Source: Geosiphon pyriformis
Taxonomy: Eukaryota; Glomeromycota; Glomeromycetes; Archaeosporales; Geosiphonaceae
Assembly: GCA_016748015.1 (NCBI GenBank)
Contig: JAAOMT010000239.1
Span: 463,214 to 527,213, forward strand
Length of the DNA stretch: 64,000 bases
Direction: 5' to 3'
Positions 47,762-59,309 of this stretch are shown piece after piece; the stretch's first letter is position 1, and each line of letters begins with the position of its first letter. The position numbers were made by a program, and so were the translations under genes. The notes below the pieces were generated by a model that was not told the DNA's origin, searched no databases, and saw only the letters and a list, made by a program, of their open reading frames with translations.

Positions 47762-49535
47762 TCAAAGATTAGGATTAATTTCCCCCAAATATATTTGCCG
47801 GTCGGTACTTCCGGATACAACTATGAATTAAAAATTGGTTACCAGAGAAATTAGGGTTGTAAGTTTCACTATTGTTGCTTTTTGAAGAACAGCTTACTTA
47901 TAGGTTCCTTTGGATGAAAATCTACATCATTCACGCAACCCTTATGGCCAGGTAATTTGTATAAAATTCGCCGTGTTGTAACATCCCAAATTACCACCGT
48001 TCTGTCCCCACTTCCACACGCTATCTGTGTTCCATCAGGAGACCAAGACGGTTTAATTAAATTTTTTTCGAAGCCATGTGGGGCACCTTGTTTACAAAAT
48101 AATATGAGAATAAAGTAATTAATACGGGTTTACAGAAAAGAGAGCTATAATTTTACTGACCCTCAAATATTTTTAATAAGCGATTGGCAGGTGCAAAAGG
48201 CTTGATATCCCAGATCCGAACTTTAAGAAAAGTTTTTGTTGTAAACAATTTTAAAATTGTAGATAATCTAAAAGAGAGAACATTCTTATTTCTCGTACCA
48301 GTGTTATCCATAGAATTTGACAAAAGGTAAGATCCATCTGGGCTTAAGCTCAAACCAGATATTGTGTCTATGTGTCCTTTGAGATTATAGGCAGCAATCT
48401 TTTTACGCAGATCCCAAGACTAAAGTGGAAGAAATAAAAAAGAGGATGAATTTATGCTAAACCTAGGAATATAAATTAGAATTGTAAAGAGCAATATTTA
48501 ATCAAAGATTATAATTACTGTAATCTCATTGTCAAGGCCACCGGCAAAAATTGAATCACCAGCTTCACTGAAACAAACAGCAGTCACTTGGTATTGTTGC
48601 CTGAAGGTTTCAACCGCGTCTTTTTGACGAAGGTCCCATACCTTTGGAAATTTTTTATATTCAGTCAAACAATCATGTCTATAGAAGCGAAACACTTTTT
48701 CTACCTTTATCATTCCATCGTCTCCACAACTAACGAGAATTTCATTTCCTCGCCGGGCAGCCGAAACGCTGTTGACAAAAGAAGTGTGCCCTTTAAATTT
48801 TTTTATGCGGGTACCTGTCACAACGTCCCATATCCCGACAGATTTGTCTGTTGAACAAGAGAAAATTTTACTAAGAGAGTAAGATACCATGGTAAGAAAA
48901 GTATTTCAAATTTTATAATCTAATAATGAAGGTAAACTTAAGGGTCAAACCTCGAATCTCTAGACCAATGTAGTTCCATTATGGGTCCATTATGGCCTTT
49001 CATGAGGCCGTAATTCAGGCAATCTCCATACGTGTTCCATAAAACTATTAGACGAAGGGGTAAATAGTTGTTCTAAAGTTTAGGTATTAGAATTATGTCA
49101 AGAAATACATACGAATGTTGCGATCGAAAGATCCAGAGGCAATGTGTTGACCAGAAGAATCAAATTTGACGGTGAAGACTTCTCCCTAAATAGCAACATA
49201 AGAACGCGAGGAAAAAATCAAAGAAATGCCATGATTTATAATAGATACCAAAATAAACTTCAAACCTGATGGCCATTTAGGAGCATGATTGGAGATTGAA
49301 GCCCAGAGGTACGGGGTACCTAGATCAGAACAATTTCTTTAATTGAAGGAAATTTGGAATATAAATTAAATCAAGAATTAAAACAAACTGTTTGGATCAC
49401 GGCTGCTCCACGAGCGGTTTGAGAGGAGCTGGAAATCACAACTACATTGGAGTTTAACTCTGCTCTTTGGCGTTTAACAAGCGCAACGCTAGAAAGGGGT
49501 ATCACTGGTGAATCCTTTCTCTTCTCAGACGACAT
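47762..49535 (-). CDS. SNRNP40: U5 snRNP 40-kDa WD40 protein
   Basis: A spliceosome component that binds Prp8 in the U5 particle. Ten exons: 49535-49389, 49319-49266, 49185-49113, 49044-48951, 48870-48705, 48641-48519, 48419-48299, 48220-48161, 48086-47898 and 47820-47762, 1,086 nt, 361 aa (human 357). After a basic N-terminus (MSSEKRKDSPVIPLSSVALV) there are seven WD repeats, e.g. GEVFTVKFDSSGQHIASGSF, DKSVGIWD, GMIKVWDLRQKD, NTVRIWDIKPFAP, RTVVIWD, and the family ending SGSTDRQIYLGEI. NGHQ at the first exon junction and APHGFEKNLIKPSWSPDG are typical of this subfamily rather than other WD40 proteins. Confidence 0.95.
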
Positions 49536-49730
49536 CGACCTCAAGCCTTAGTGTCAAGACGTGCAATATAGGTTATTGGAATATTACAAACTGTAAAAAT
49601 TTTTGAAGAAATCAAACTATAGTTTCAAAACAGTAATGTCTTTTTAAAGGAATGAATAACCAAAACTAAAAATATTCGTTGATAGGCAAATTTATTTTAA
49701 TTTACTATATGTTAAATAAAATCACATACG

Positions 49731-49770
<40 letters not shown>

Positions 49771-50774
49771 TCAAGATTTTTAAAATCAAATATTTTATTG
49801 AAAATTTGCAAATAATAATATTTTTCATGGTTTAATTAATTTAATATTTATTATTAAATATATTAACATTAGTTAATAAAATATTTTATTTAAAAATAAA
49901 TATTTATTTGATAAATTTTGAAACAAATAAAATTTTTTATTGCAGTTAAAATAAATCTAGTCGAAGTAAAAAAAATTATTGTCACGCCCAATCAGCTGCT
50001 AATATAATTGCTGGTCAACTGAAAAAACAGATTCGTTCACGTTCGGTTCTCAAAACCTTAATGATAAATAAAACATTTTTACAAAATAAACATTTAACTT
50101 TTCAGATTTTAAACTTAATAATTAAATTTTTTTTATAAATTTTAAAATAGGTATATAATTTATTTTTTTACTGTTTTAAAAATTAAATAAACCTAATAAT
50201 ATTTTAATATATAGTATTAAAAGTTTTTAATAATAATACATATATTAATTAAATTAAATAAAAAAAATTTTGTATATAAAAACAAATTTATACATAAATT
50301 AAACAATTATTTTAAAAATAATTATTTAAATAAAATAAGTTTATTATTAAAAAAAACTTGATTATAAAAATTTTATTTTTGTTTAATTTAGTTTTACTTA
50401 AAATTTTATTAAAAAAAACAGTTTTATAGATAAATATTTGCTTTTGTTATTTATTTTGTTTTATTATTATTTGTCTAATTTTAATTTTTTTTTATTCAAT
50501 TAATAAATGAAATCTAAATACAACTTAATATTATATATTAACAAAAATAATTTAAACTAAATATAAATTATATATTATTTATATATAATTAGCTACTTAA
50601 GCCAATCAAAATAACATTACATTAAACCAAAAAAAGTTGGAAATAAATTCAATCCACTAATTTTTTCAATAATATTATTTAAATTTTTAGAATAAAATAT
50701 AAATTTATTAAAAAACAACTTAATAAGTTTAATATTACTTCTAATATTAAGACTTAACATAAATTATAAAACAA
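49536..50774. other. AT-rich desert with (AAT)n microsatellite
   Basis: It holds the SNRNP40 upstream flank to about 49700 and an (AAT)n run of about 12 units at 49733-49768, then nearly pure A/T. An isolated GC-richer patch at 49980-50060 (CACGCCCAATCAGCTGC, GTTCACGTTCGG) stands out but I could not identify it. Confidence 0.5.
49733..49768. repeat. (AAT)n microsatellite
   Basis: About twelve uninterrupted ATA/AAT trinucleotides. The same triplet closes the LINE 3' tails at 37.75 kb and 58.61 kb, so it could be the last trace of a LINE insertion or simply slippage. Confidence 0.85.
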
Positions 50775-51264
50775 TTATGTGTTTAATAGTGTTTTTACCC
50801 AAAAAAAAAACTTAAAAACCAGTATTTTATTATAGTTTATATAATTAAAATTTATCTTAAACTTAAGAAATACAATATTTTTAAAAATACCAATTAGAAA
50901 ATTAACAAAATTATTAACAGTACTCTTTATAAAAAGCAAATTTTTTTCTACTAAAAGAGTTTTGTCTGTATTATTATTCAAAAAATAATAATTAAAACAA
51001 TTAAAAAGCCAATAAATTTAATAATAAATTTTATCAAAACAATTAAGCTCAAGATTTAAGCTTTTAAAAAATTTAATTTAAACTTGATAACAGAGTTAAC
51101 AATAAGAACAACCAAAGAAACAGCAGAAAAAAATCCAAAAAAACAAAAATCATAACATAAATTTTATTATTAACAAAAAATAACATTAAAAATCTAATAT
51201 TAACAACAAATTTAAAAAACAACTTAAAAAAAAAAGATAAAAATACTTTGTAATTAATAGACAA
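50775..51264 (-). pseudogene. Antisense ghost of the ORF1-only LINE relative
   Basis: Minus-strand 50775-50981 reads VEKNLLFIKSTVNNFVNFLI then INFNYINYNKIL, which follows VEKNIISMKSAANNFANLMV and VDFGNMDYNNIL of the element at 59331-61457 residue by residue, with Ala, Gly, Arg and Ser replaced by AT-rich codons. The fragment at 51073-51264 may be the preceding part of the same frame. It is non-functional and marks another AT-collapsed retroelement. Confidence 0.6.
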
Positions 51265-51888
51265 ATAATTTAAACTCTAATATTTATAATAGTAATAATA
51301 TTCAAAAGTTTCTTACTAATATATAATACTTGTATAAAATACTAATTTTAATAATAGTAAATCTAAAAACTTATAATAATCAAATATTATAACAATAAAG
51401 CATTAATAATAATAAAAAATAAAAAAATAAAAAATAAAACAAGTATAGTTATCAACTTAAAAAATCATATTACTGATTTTAAAAACAATACAACCAAAAA
51501 AAAATTTGACTAATTTGGTTTTAAAAAAGTTTTTTAAAATAATAATTTTTTTTTAATTAAAATAAAAATTTAAATATTGTTTTTTTTTATTAATACAAAC
51601 TAATTATTAAGAGCAGCAGCAATAAAAAAAAGTTTTTAAAAGTAATAACAGCATATTATTACAAGTTAGCAAACTTCAACTTAATAGAAATAACAACATC
51701 AAAAACACTAAAAGTATTTTTAATATTACTAGTAGATATATAAAAAAAAATATTACAAAATACAATAAAAGTAAAAAAAAAATAACAAATTATTACAAAA
51801 TATATTACAATTTTAAATATAATTAAAAAAAAAACTATTAATAAAAAATTTAATAGTTACAATTAAGAAAGTTTTAAAAATAAAATAA
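51265..51888. other. AT-rich stretch upstream of LINE copy 2
   Basis: No gene or structured RNA recognised. It may be the rest of the antisense ghost to its left. It ends at the LINE 5' start ACTTCTTTCTC. Confidence 0.4.
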
Positions 51889-52031
51889 AACTTCTTTCTC
51901 TTCTTTGTCCCAAATTCCCAAAAAAGAGTCAAAAGTTTTTTGAAAAAAAAGTTATTTTCACAATTCAGTACGATAAATTCAAACCCTTTATTCTTGACTA
52001 TGAGACCACTGTTGGCTGTAGTATTGCTGTT

Positions 52032-53834
52032 ATGAAAAAGACTGCTTAAGTTTCTGGCTCTAATGATGGCTTCAAACCTGTTCTTCTAAGGAAGAAGAAG
52101 AGAGGTGGTGCTTTAAAAGATGGTTCTGGTGATAAGGTTGTTGGTGCTAAGGTTCAGAATAGTCATTTATGGGGTTCAGAAACTGGCAATACCACTGAGT
52201 CCGATAGCATTGACATGAAGGAAGAATGTTTGGTAGAAGAGACTAGCTTTAGGCAAGAAAGCGGAAAAGAGTCTGGTGGTGTTGATACTAATATGACACC
52301 TAAGTGTCCCAAAAAGATTGTTACCAAGTGTACTCTTGAAAAGCCTCTTGGCACTATTGACTTCAATATGGAAAATGATAATGATGATAATATTTTAGAT
52401 GGGCCACTCTCTCTCTCTCCCCCTTTCTCTTTCAAACATATGGTGTAGATCTCAGTCAGAAAATCTTTTGTTCTAGACATTGATCTTAGAGTGGTCGCTG
52501 ACAAGTCATCTTAAGAGAAACTAGCTTATGTCAGAAAAATTTTTTCTGGTGTAAATGGTTTTGAGGAGGCCTCTACTCCCTCAAAATTTGGTGGAATTAT
52601 TCGGGCATCTTTCACTTCTGAAAAGGCAATGATAGCAGCGGCAAAAATGGCAAATGATCATGATGTTGTGGTAAACACTAATCTTAAGCGCCCTGGTAAC
52701 AATCATTTGAATCAGGCTATTGTGTTGAAGGAAATTCTGGTGGGAACTTCTGTGGAGGCTGTACATGCTGCAGTGTCTAAATTTGAGAAGATTAAGACAA
52801 TCAAAATACAGTTGGTGGGTTTGTGGCAGAAGGCAATCATCGAATTAGAAGATCAAACACAGGCTGATTTATTGGCTTCTAAGTGGTCCATCCTCATTGG
52901 GAAAAATGCAGTTCATGTGGCCAGGGCTGATATCGACAAACAATCATGAAATGCCAAAGATAGTTTTAGGGCTTTGCTACATACTTTCCCCATGGGAACC
53001 ACTGCTCATGATTTGTGGAATTTTATTGATTCTATCGATGGAAAAACTTACTTCATTGATTGCAATCTCTCAAATTATTCTCGTGCCTGTTGCACCTCTG
53101 TGTGTTTTGGTTCTGAACTGGATTTGGTTAATATAATGGCAGTGACTCTGGTTATAAAAAGTGTTGGTCTCTGCTGGTCTCGTCTTTTTTTGGCATCATG
53201 TGTGGTTTGCAAGAATTTTGGTTATACATTTCTTAGTTGTAGGCTTGTCAAGGATGCTGCAGTTCCAAATGGCAGAAGGACTGTACTTTCAGCTCAGAAC
53301 CAGCTCAGACTGGTGAGAATTTATGCGAAAAAATCTGCTTCCATCTTCCGTCCCCTGGCATTCGGTGGTAAAACTTGGGCGTCGGTTGTTGGTGCTTTTT
53401 CTGCTCCCCCCTTCTCTGGTAGCAAGTCACAATTTGGTTCCATTATTAATGGTGAACCTCTCCCTCCCATTGTAGATATGTTGGAAGAACGTCTAGTCAG
53501 TATTGAAAGCAGTCTCGTCAGCCTCATGGGACAAATTGGTGAGTTGGCTAAGAGGTTGGATTCACTCGTGCTGGCAGTTTCCCAGCCTAGCTCTGGATGT
53601 CAGCTGCCGGTGACCCCCTCATCACAGAATCTGGAGAGTAATATAGTGATGGGAGTGGCTTCAAATAAAACCACTAGTGATGAGACTGCTGCAATTGTGG
53701 ACTCATCAGTGTCTTTTCAAGTTACCAGGTTGGAAAATATGTTGAAGAGACTCTCCAAATCTGTGTTAAGCTTGTCTGCTTATTTTGAAAGTTCGGTTTT
53801 GGCTGGTGGTGTAATCTCTCAACTGTCTTCTTAA
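52032..53834 (+). pseudogene. LINE copy 2 ORF1
   Basis: One register of 601 codons with about four internal stops (near 52047, 52446, 52512 and 52947) and no frameshift; the last 287 codons (52974-53834) are open. The RRM-like part keeps TPSKFGGIIRASFTSEKAM. The knuckle reads CVVCKNFGYTFLSC, with Tyr in place of His from a CAT-to-TAT transition, so it would be defective. Downstream are a Ser/Pro linker and a heptad-like segment (MLEERLVSIESSLVSLMGQI). It ends TAA, sharing its last A with the ORF2 ATG (TAATG). Confidence 0.75.
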
Positions 53835-56800
53835 TGAGTAAGCTCATTTGGAAGGTCACTACATGCAATGTTAGAGGAATGACCAATCCTGCAAAACAGA
53901 ATAACATCATTTGTTGGCACAATGATATGAACAATTTGATTTCAATTTTCACGGAAACAAAGTTAAAGGAGAGAGTTTGCCCATGGATCATTAACAAATT
54001 TGATGGTATAAGGGTGTTTACATCTGGCTTGGATTCTGGTTATCTGGGTGCTGGTGTTGTGATCGTCGTGAATTCTTCTTTGGCGAGACATGTGTGCAAG
54101 GTTTCTGAGGTGCTTGGCTGGCTCCTATCTATTAAATTGCTGTTCAAAAATAAACTTTTGGTATTGATTTTGGGGCTTTATGCAGGTGCTTCTTCGGTGG
54201 TTTGGTTTTCTTAGGCTGGTGAGGTTAACTCTCTCATTGCAAAGGCTGTTAATGAATCTTCTTTTGTCATTTTTGGAGGTGATTTCAATGAAAATGGTTT
54301 GTATAAAAGTACAAGTTTTAAGAAGTGCTTCAATTTGGGGCTAGTCAACTTTCTGTTAGGTAGTTCAGTTGCAAAAAGTCCTACGTGAGAGAATTCAAGA
54401 GGTGTAAAGAAGACTATTGATTACATGTTTGTTTCCTCAAGTCTGGTTAGTGTGATCATACATCATGATGTTTTGGAGGTTGGCAAACATTATAACATGG
54501 ATCACCAGGCTGTCTCTGTGTCCATAGGCTTGAGTGGGCTTTTGGATGCACAGTTGAATTCTCTTCGAAAACAGGCAAATAAGGACTGTTGGAAGTTTGA
54601 TTTTAAGGGTGCTAATGGGGTTAGATGGAACAATTTTAAAGATGCCACATTGGCCAATGCTATGATGTTCTCAGATGAGTTTACTATCTCCACATGGTTT
54701 TTGGACTTGGATGCAATGTGGAACATTGTTCGCAAGATATTGGTTCTCTCAGCTAGTAAAGTGTTTAAAAAAAAGTGGTTCAAGGGCTTCAATAATGTTT
54801 TTACCAAGGAACCTTTGAGATTTCACAAATTGGAGCTTTTGGTTTCCAAGATTGTCAAGGCCTTATGTGAGGAGTGTGTTGCAAATTTTGAGTCTCTTAT
54901 GAGATGTTGGGTTTCTTTGGACAATGTTAGGGCTTTGGTTGTACAGAGTTTGGTGGATTCTGGTGCTGGCGCTAATGATGTTCATTCTGCTTTCTTTGGT
55001 GCTAGGAGATCTTATCGTGCATCCAAGCTTGCTGAGTTTTTGAGAGCTAAAGAGACAAACATCAGATCTGCTATAGATAAGAGGATGGAGAATTTTGAGG
55101 TGGATAAAAGTCACACGATCAGGAGCATACTGGAACAATCCTTCCGCAAGATGGTTTTGGATCATTTGGTCATAAGCAACAAGTTAATTCTTAAGCCTAA
55201 TTTGGTGAAATCTAAAGTTAACAATATTATGGAAAGTTAGACCAGGAAGTGGGTGGTGGTTGATGATGTCTCTGATGCTTGGTCTTGGCAGTACTGACCT
55301 CTGGACTATGTTTTTGATGAGGCTTTCTCTGAAGTAATATGTGTGATTGATTTTGATGAGTTGTATCATGTGGTCTCTAATCTGTCTAATGGCAAAGCCG
55401 CTGGTCTTTTGAGTATCTCTAATAAACTATGGAAACATTATAATAAGTCAGTTTTGGGTTTGCTTCTGGTCCTGTTGAATTCTTGTCTATCTCGTGAATC
55501 AATACTTGGTTCTTGGAGGGAGGCTTGGGTTTCAATAATTCCCAAGTCTTATGAATAGGAGAATGTTCTCATGAATACTTATCCTATTGCTTTGATTGAA
55601 ACTGCCCACAAAATTCTCTTCAAGATTCTTTCAGACAGGATCTCACTGGCTTGCAGCTCTTATAATGTCCTATGTGGTGACAATTTTTCAGTTTTAAAGG
55701 GTATGGCAACTCAGTCACCTATTTTTGCTATTGGTTCAGTTGTTGAAGATGCTCTAGAGAAAAACCGGGAGCTCTGGTTGGTTTTACAGGACATGCAAAA
55801 AGCTTATGATTCGATTGGCTGGGAACACCTCAAGAAGAGTTTGGTTAGAATTAAGATGGTTAGTAAATTTATTCGGTTTTTTGGCAGTATTTATAAGAAT
55901 TGCACCAACCATGTGAGATCACTATCATGTGCACAATGGTCTGGATCAAAGAAAGGTTTTTTCCCCACTTCTGTGGCATATATTTTATGACTCTCTATTG
56001 TGTGAAGTCAAGCATTAAGGAAGTGTGTGTAAATATAGGTTGAATTCTTATTTTGTGTCTAAAAGTAGTTGTATCAAATCTCAGGCTGGGCTATCTTCTT
56101 TCTTTGCTGCTGGTGCTTTTGTCGATGATACAATCTAAATTGGTAACAGCCAAAGTGCTACTCAACATATTTTCAATGTAGCTGGCAAATTTTTTCATAT
56201 TAATGACATTTCAATCAATAATGACAAGACAGTGACAATTCTCATTAATAGTAGGGTCAGCAGTTCTTTTCTCTCCATCAGTGGCTCGCCAATCTCCATT
56301 GCCAAAAAGAGAGAATCCCATCAGTATTTGGGTATTTTTCTTTCGTCTGAGGGTCTTTCGAAGCCTAGTTTGGCTAAGGCAAATTCAGATGTTTGTTTTT
56401 TTACTAATCTGGTTTTGAGAGAGGCAGTTTCAGATAAGCAATTTTTGTATTTGGTGTTGGCAGTCTTTTATCCTATAATCAGCTATAGAATACAATTCAG
56501 CTTGATTCCTGTTGGCATGTGCAACAAATGAGATGCTTTGGTTCACAAATGTTTGAAACTTAAATCTGGTCTCCCGCAAGATTTTTCTAGTGATACAATC
56601 CACCATCCTTCCTTTTATGGTTTAAAGTCCTTTTCACAGTGTCAGTTAGAAAGTAAGATTGCTTCACTTATCAGTTTTGCAAACTCTATCGGGATTTTGG
56701 GGTATATGTTCAGTTACAGGTCTCATAACTTGCAAGTTCTGTGCTGACAGCCTATCCATTCCTTGATCTTTCCTACTCGCATTTGTGTTAGTGTTTCTAA

Positions 56801-58492
56801 TAATTTCTTGGCTGGTGTGGTTTCCATCCTTCTTGACTGCAAGTTGTCTTTGGGTGGTTCTTTGGCCAGTGCTTTCCGGTTTTGCAGTGGGGTTCCTATG
56901 TCTGTTGTTCTTGGCGAATCTTTGTTTTTCAAGTTTTTGCCGTCTTTTTAGTGTTATGGTGTTGCCTTCATGGACCAGCTTCGGGATCACCGTGGTAATG
57001 TCTTTAGCTGGCTCACCTTTAAGCAATAGAAGAGACTGGATCCTCGTGGTCCAGTCTCTGAGTGGTTTGAACGTTCAGTCAAGTTTCTTGTGGCCTCCTA
57101 TTCTTCTCTCTCAGTTTTGGTTGGTGTTAGTCCTGTTAACATTTGTGGTTCTAATAAGTTTGTGTCTGTATGTGATCATCTCTCTCAGGTTGATGCTGAT
57201 AGTTTGTCTGTGTATATAGATGAGTCGTTAAAAAATTTGGGCATGACTGGTTGTAAGGCTGGGGCTGCTGCCTTTTTTAAGGACATTAACTTGGGTTTGG
57301 GTATTAGTGTTCAGGGTTTAGTGTCATCTACTTTGGCAGAATTGCAGATTATAGCATTGGCTCTGGAGTGTGTACCTGTGGCTTGCTCTGTTTGTCTGTT
57401 TTTGGACAGTCAGACAGCCTTGGATGCTTGCATGTCAGAGATTGACTTGATGTATTCTGACTTTTACAATTGGTGCTGGGTTGAGCACCAGCATATTAGG
57501 AATGTTATTCGCAGTAAGAATTTGAGGGTTAGCTGGCACAAGGTTAAGGGTCACTCTGGTGTGTCAGGGAATGATTGAGCCGATAGCATTACTAATGCTG
57601 CGACTCTCTATAATTGGTTTTTCCCTTCTTGTGTTGATGAACATTTTTTGTTGGCAGATAATGGTATTGTGTCTGGTAATTCTAGACACTTTGTTCGAAA
57701 TGTTTTTGTGCTGTTTGTTGGGCATGTTGGAAGGTCAGTTCTGGTTTGAAGTTTCTACCTAGAGATTTGCACTTGGGTGTTGATTGGCCTAACTCTTCCA
57801 GGATTTGGCATTCTGATTCGCATATGGCAACGGATTTTACCAGCAGGTGCACTGCTGACGTTCATACTTACTTAATGAAGGCTTTGCACTGTTGGCTTCC
57901 CGTGGCTATTCGAAAGCACATTTATGATAGATGTTACCCGAGTGTTCTGTGTTTGTATTGTGGTGAGGTGGAGGTGTCTGATCATGTGTTTTCTTGTGTA
58001 ATTGATGATTCAGTTCATCGTTGGATGTTGGATTCCTGTATGTCTTCTTGAAAGACAATTTCTGGTCTTTCTATTTTTTCTTCTAATGTATTGCAGCTGC
58101 TGTCGATCTGTGCTTCAGATTTCCTGGTGTCTTCAGTTTTTTACAAGGGTTTTGTTTTCAGAGGATGGTTTTGGGAGGCTGTTTCCATTTTCCATGACCC
58201 CAAGGTTGCTAGCATCAAGATTACTGATTTTGTACACTCCCTTTGTGTTGCTTTCAGGAATAACATTTGGTTGGTCCATGTCAAGCATCATGCATACATG
58301 AAAAAAAATGGCCTGATCCTGGTAGATGGCTCGATTCCTGTCTCGGTTTCTGGTTTGGTTTCAAGGTTCTTGGGTGGTGTGGTTAAATTGCTTGGTATTG
58401 CTGAAGCTTTTGGCATCTGTTTTGGTTTTCACAAATCTTGTTTGTTTTTCTCAGGTATTGGTGACTTGGTTTTTGTTAATATAGATGTGTAG
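53834..58492 (+). pseudogene. LINE copy 2 ORF2: endonuclease, RT, RNase H
   Basis: Begins ATG 53834. The endonuclease region has CNVRGMT, ETKL, FGGDFNENG, TIDYMF and DHQAV; RT (about 55340-56150) has LSNGKAAGLLSI, IALIETAHKILFKILSDRI, LQDMQKAYDSIGW and FVDD; RNase H (about 57200-57600) has VYIDES, AELQII, FLDSQTALDA, WHKVKGHSG and ND-stop-AD. The finger CLYCGEVEVSDHVFSC is at about 57950. Stops are scattered. The register changes at about 55900-56200 (a short deletion relative to copy 1) and again near 57600-57750. Confidence 0.8.
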
Positions 58493-58499
58493 TGTTGTT

Positions 58500-58640
58500 C
58501 TGACTGGCTTGAATGGCTGGTCACATGTAGAAAGTACATGATCCATGCTTAGTTTAGATTATTTCCTTGATGTATAGTTCTAAGTTGTATTTGGACTTCA
58601 CTTGTTAAAATAATAATAATAATAAAAAATAAAATTCACA
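58500..58640 (+). repeat. LINE copy 2 3' tail
   Basis: GAATGGCTGGTCACATGTAG (58511-58530) with AAAGTACATGATC, then GTTCTAAGTTG and TTTGGACTTCACTTGTTAAA, then (AAT)n. Parallel to the tails at 37.65 and 61.47 kb. Confidence 0.75.
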
Positions 58641-59309
58641 TAAATTAATTTAATATTGTTTTTTAAAACCAATTTAAACTTAATAAATCTAAATAATAGA
58701 TAAAACAAAAAATTAACTAAGGCTAATTTAATTTTAAAAATAATATTAAACATTAAAATAAAAACTATTTATTCTGAAAATTTTTAACAGCTAAAAATTT
58801 TTTCTTAAATATTATCAAAAATAATATCAGAAAATAAAAAAAATACAAGTTAATTTAATTTTTATATAATCAACCTAATCTTTAAAATTAAACAACTTAA
58901 TAAGTTGTTTTGTTTTTAAAATTAATAATAATTTGCCAAAAAAAATCATATTTAATAATATAGTTAATAGTTAATCTTGGCTTATTTTAAAAAATATGCT
59001 GTTATTATTATTGTTTATATTAAAAAAAAACTTAGTTGTTATTAGAAAAATCTTATTTAAGAATTCATCTAAAATTACAAAAAAATTTAATATAACAATA
59101 ATAAATATAAGCAATTATTGTTGTTTTTTAGAGTTTTTGGTTTTTTTGGCTTTTTTGATTATTTGTAATATAATAATAATAATATTAGTCATAAAAACAA
59201 AAAAAATCAGCTTGTTAATTAGTTTATTATTGAAAATTTTAAAGTTTTTAAAAAAAATAAAAATAATACTAAAATTAATCTATATTTATTAATTAATAAA
59301 TATATAAAA
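58641..59309. other. AT-rich stretch between LINE copies
   Basis: Nearly pure A/T. The open frame at 58996-59292 is a low-complexity Ile/Leu/Lys reading of AT-rich DNA; I do not treat it as a gene. It may include decayed retroelement sequence. Confidence 0.4.

Larger units (their letters stand above)
51889..58620 (+). mobile_element. LINE copy 2, full length but mutated
   Basis: About 6.7 kb, colinear with copy 1 from the 5' leader (CTTCTTTCTC, CCCAAAAAAGAGTC) to the tail ending in (AAT)n. It carries ORF1 (52032-53834) and ORF2 (53834-58492), both broken. It provides the uninterrupted sequence (ACGATAAATTC at 51970) that shows where the Ty3 element entered copy 1. Confidence 0.88.
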
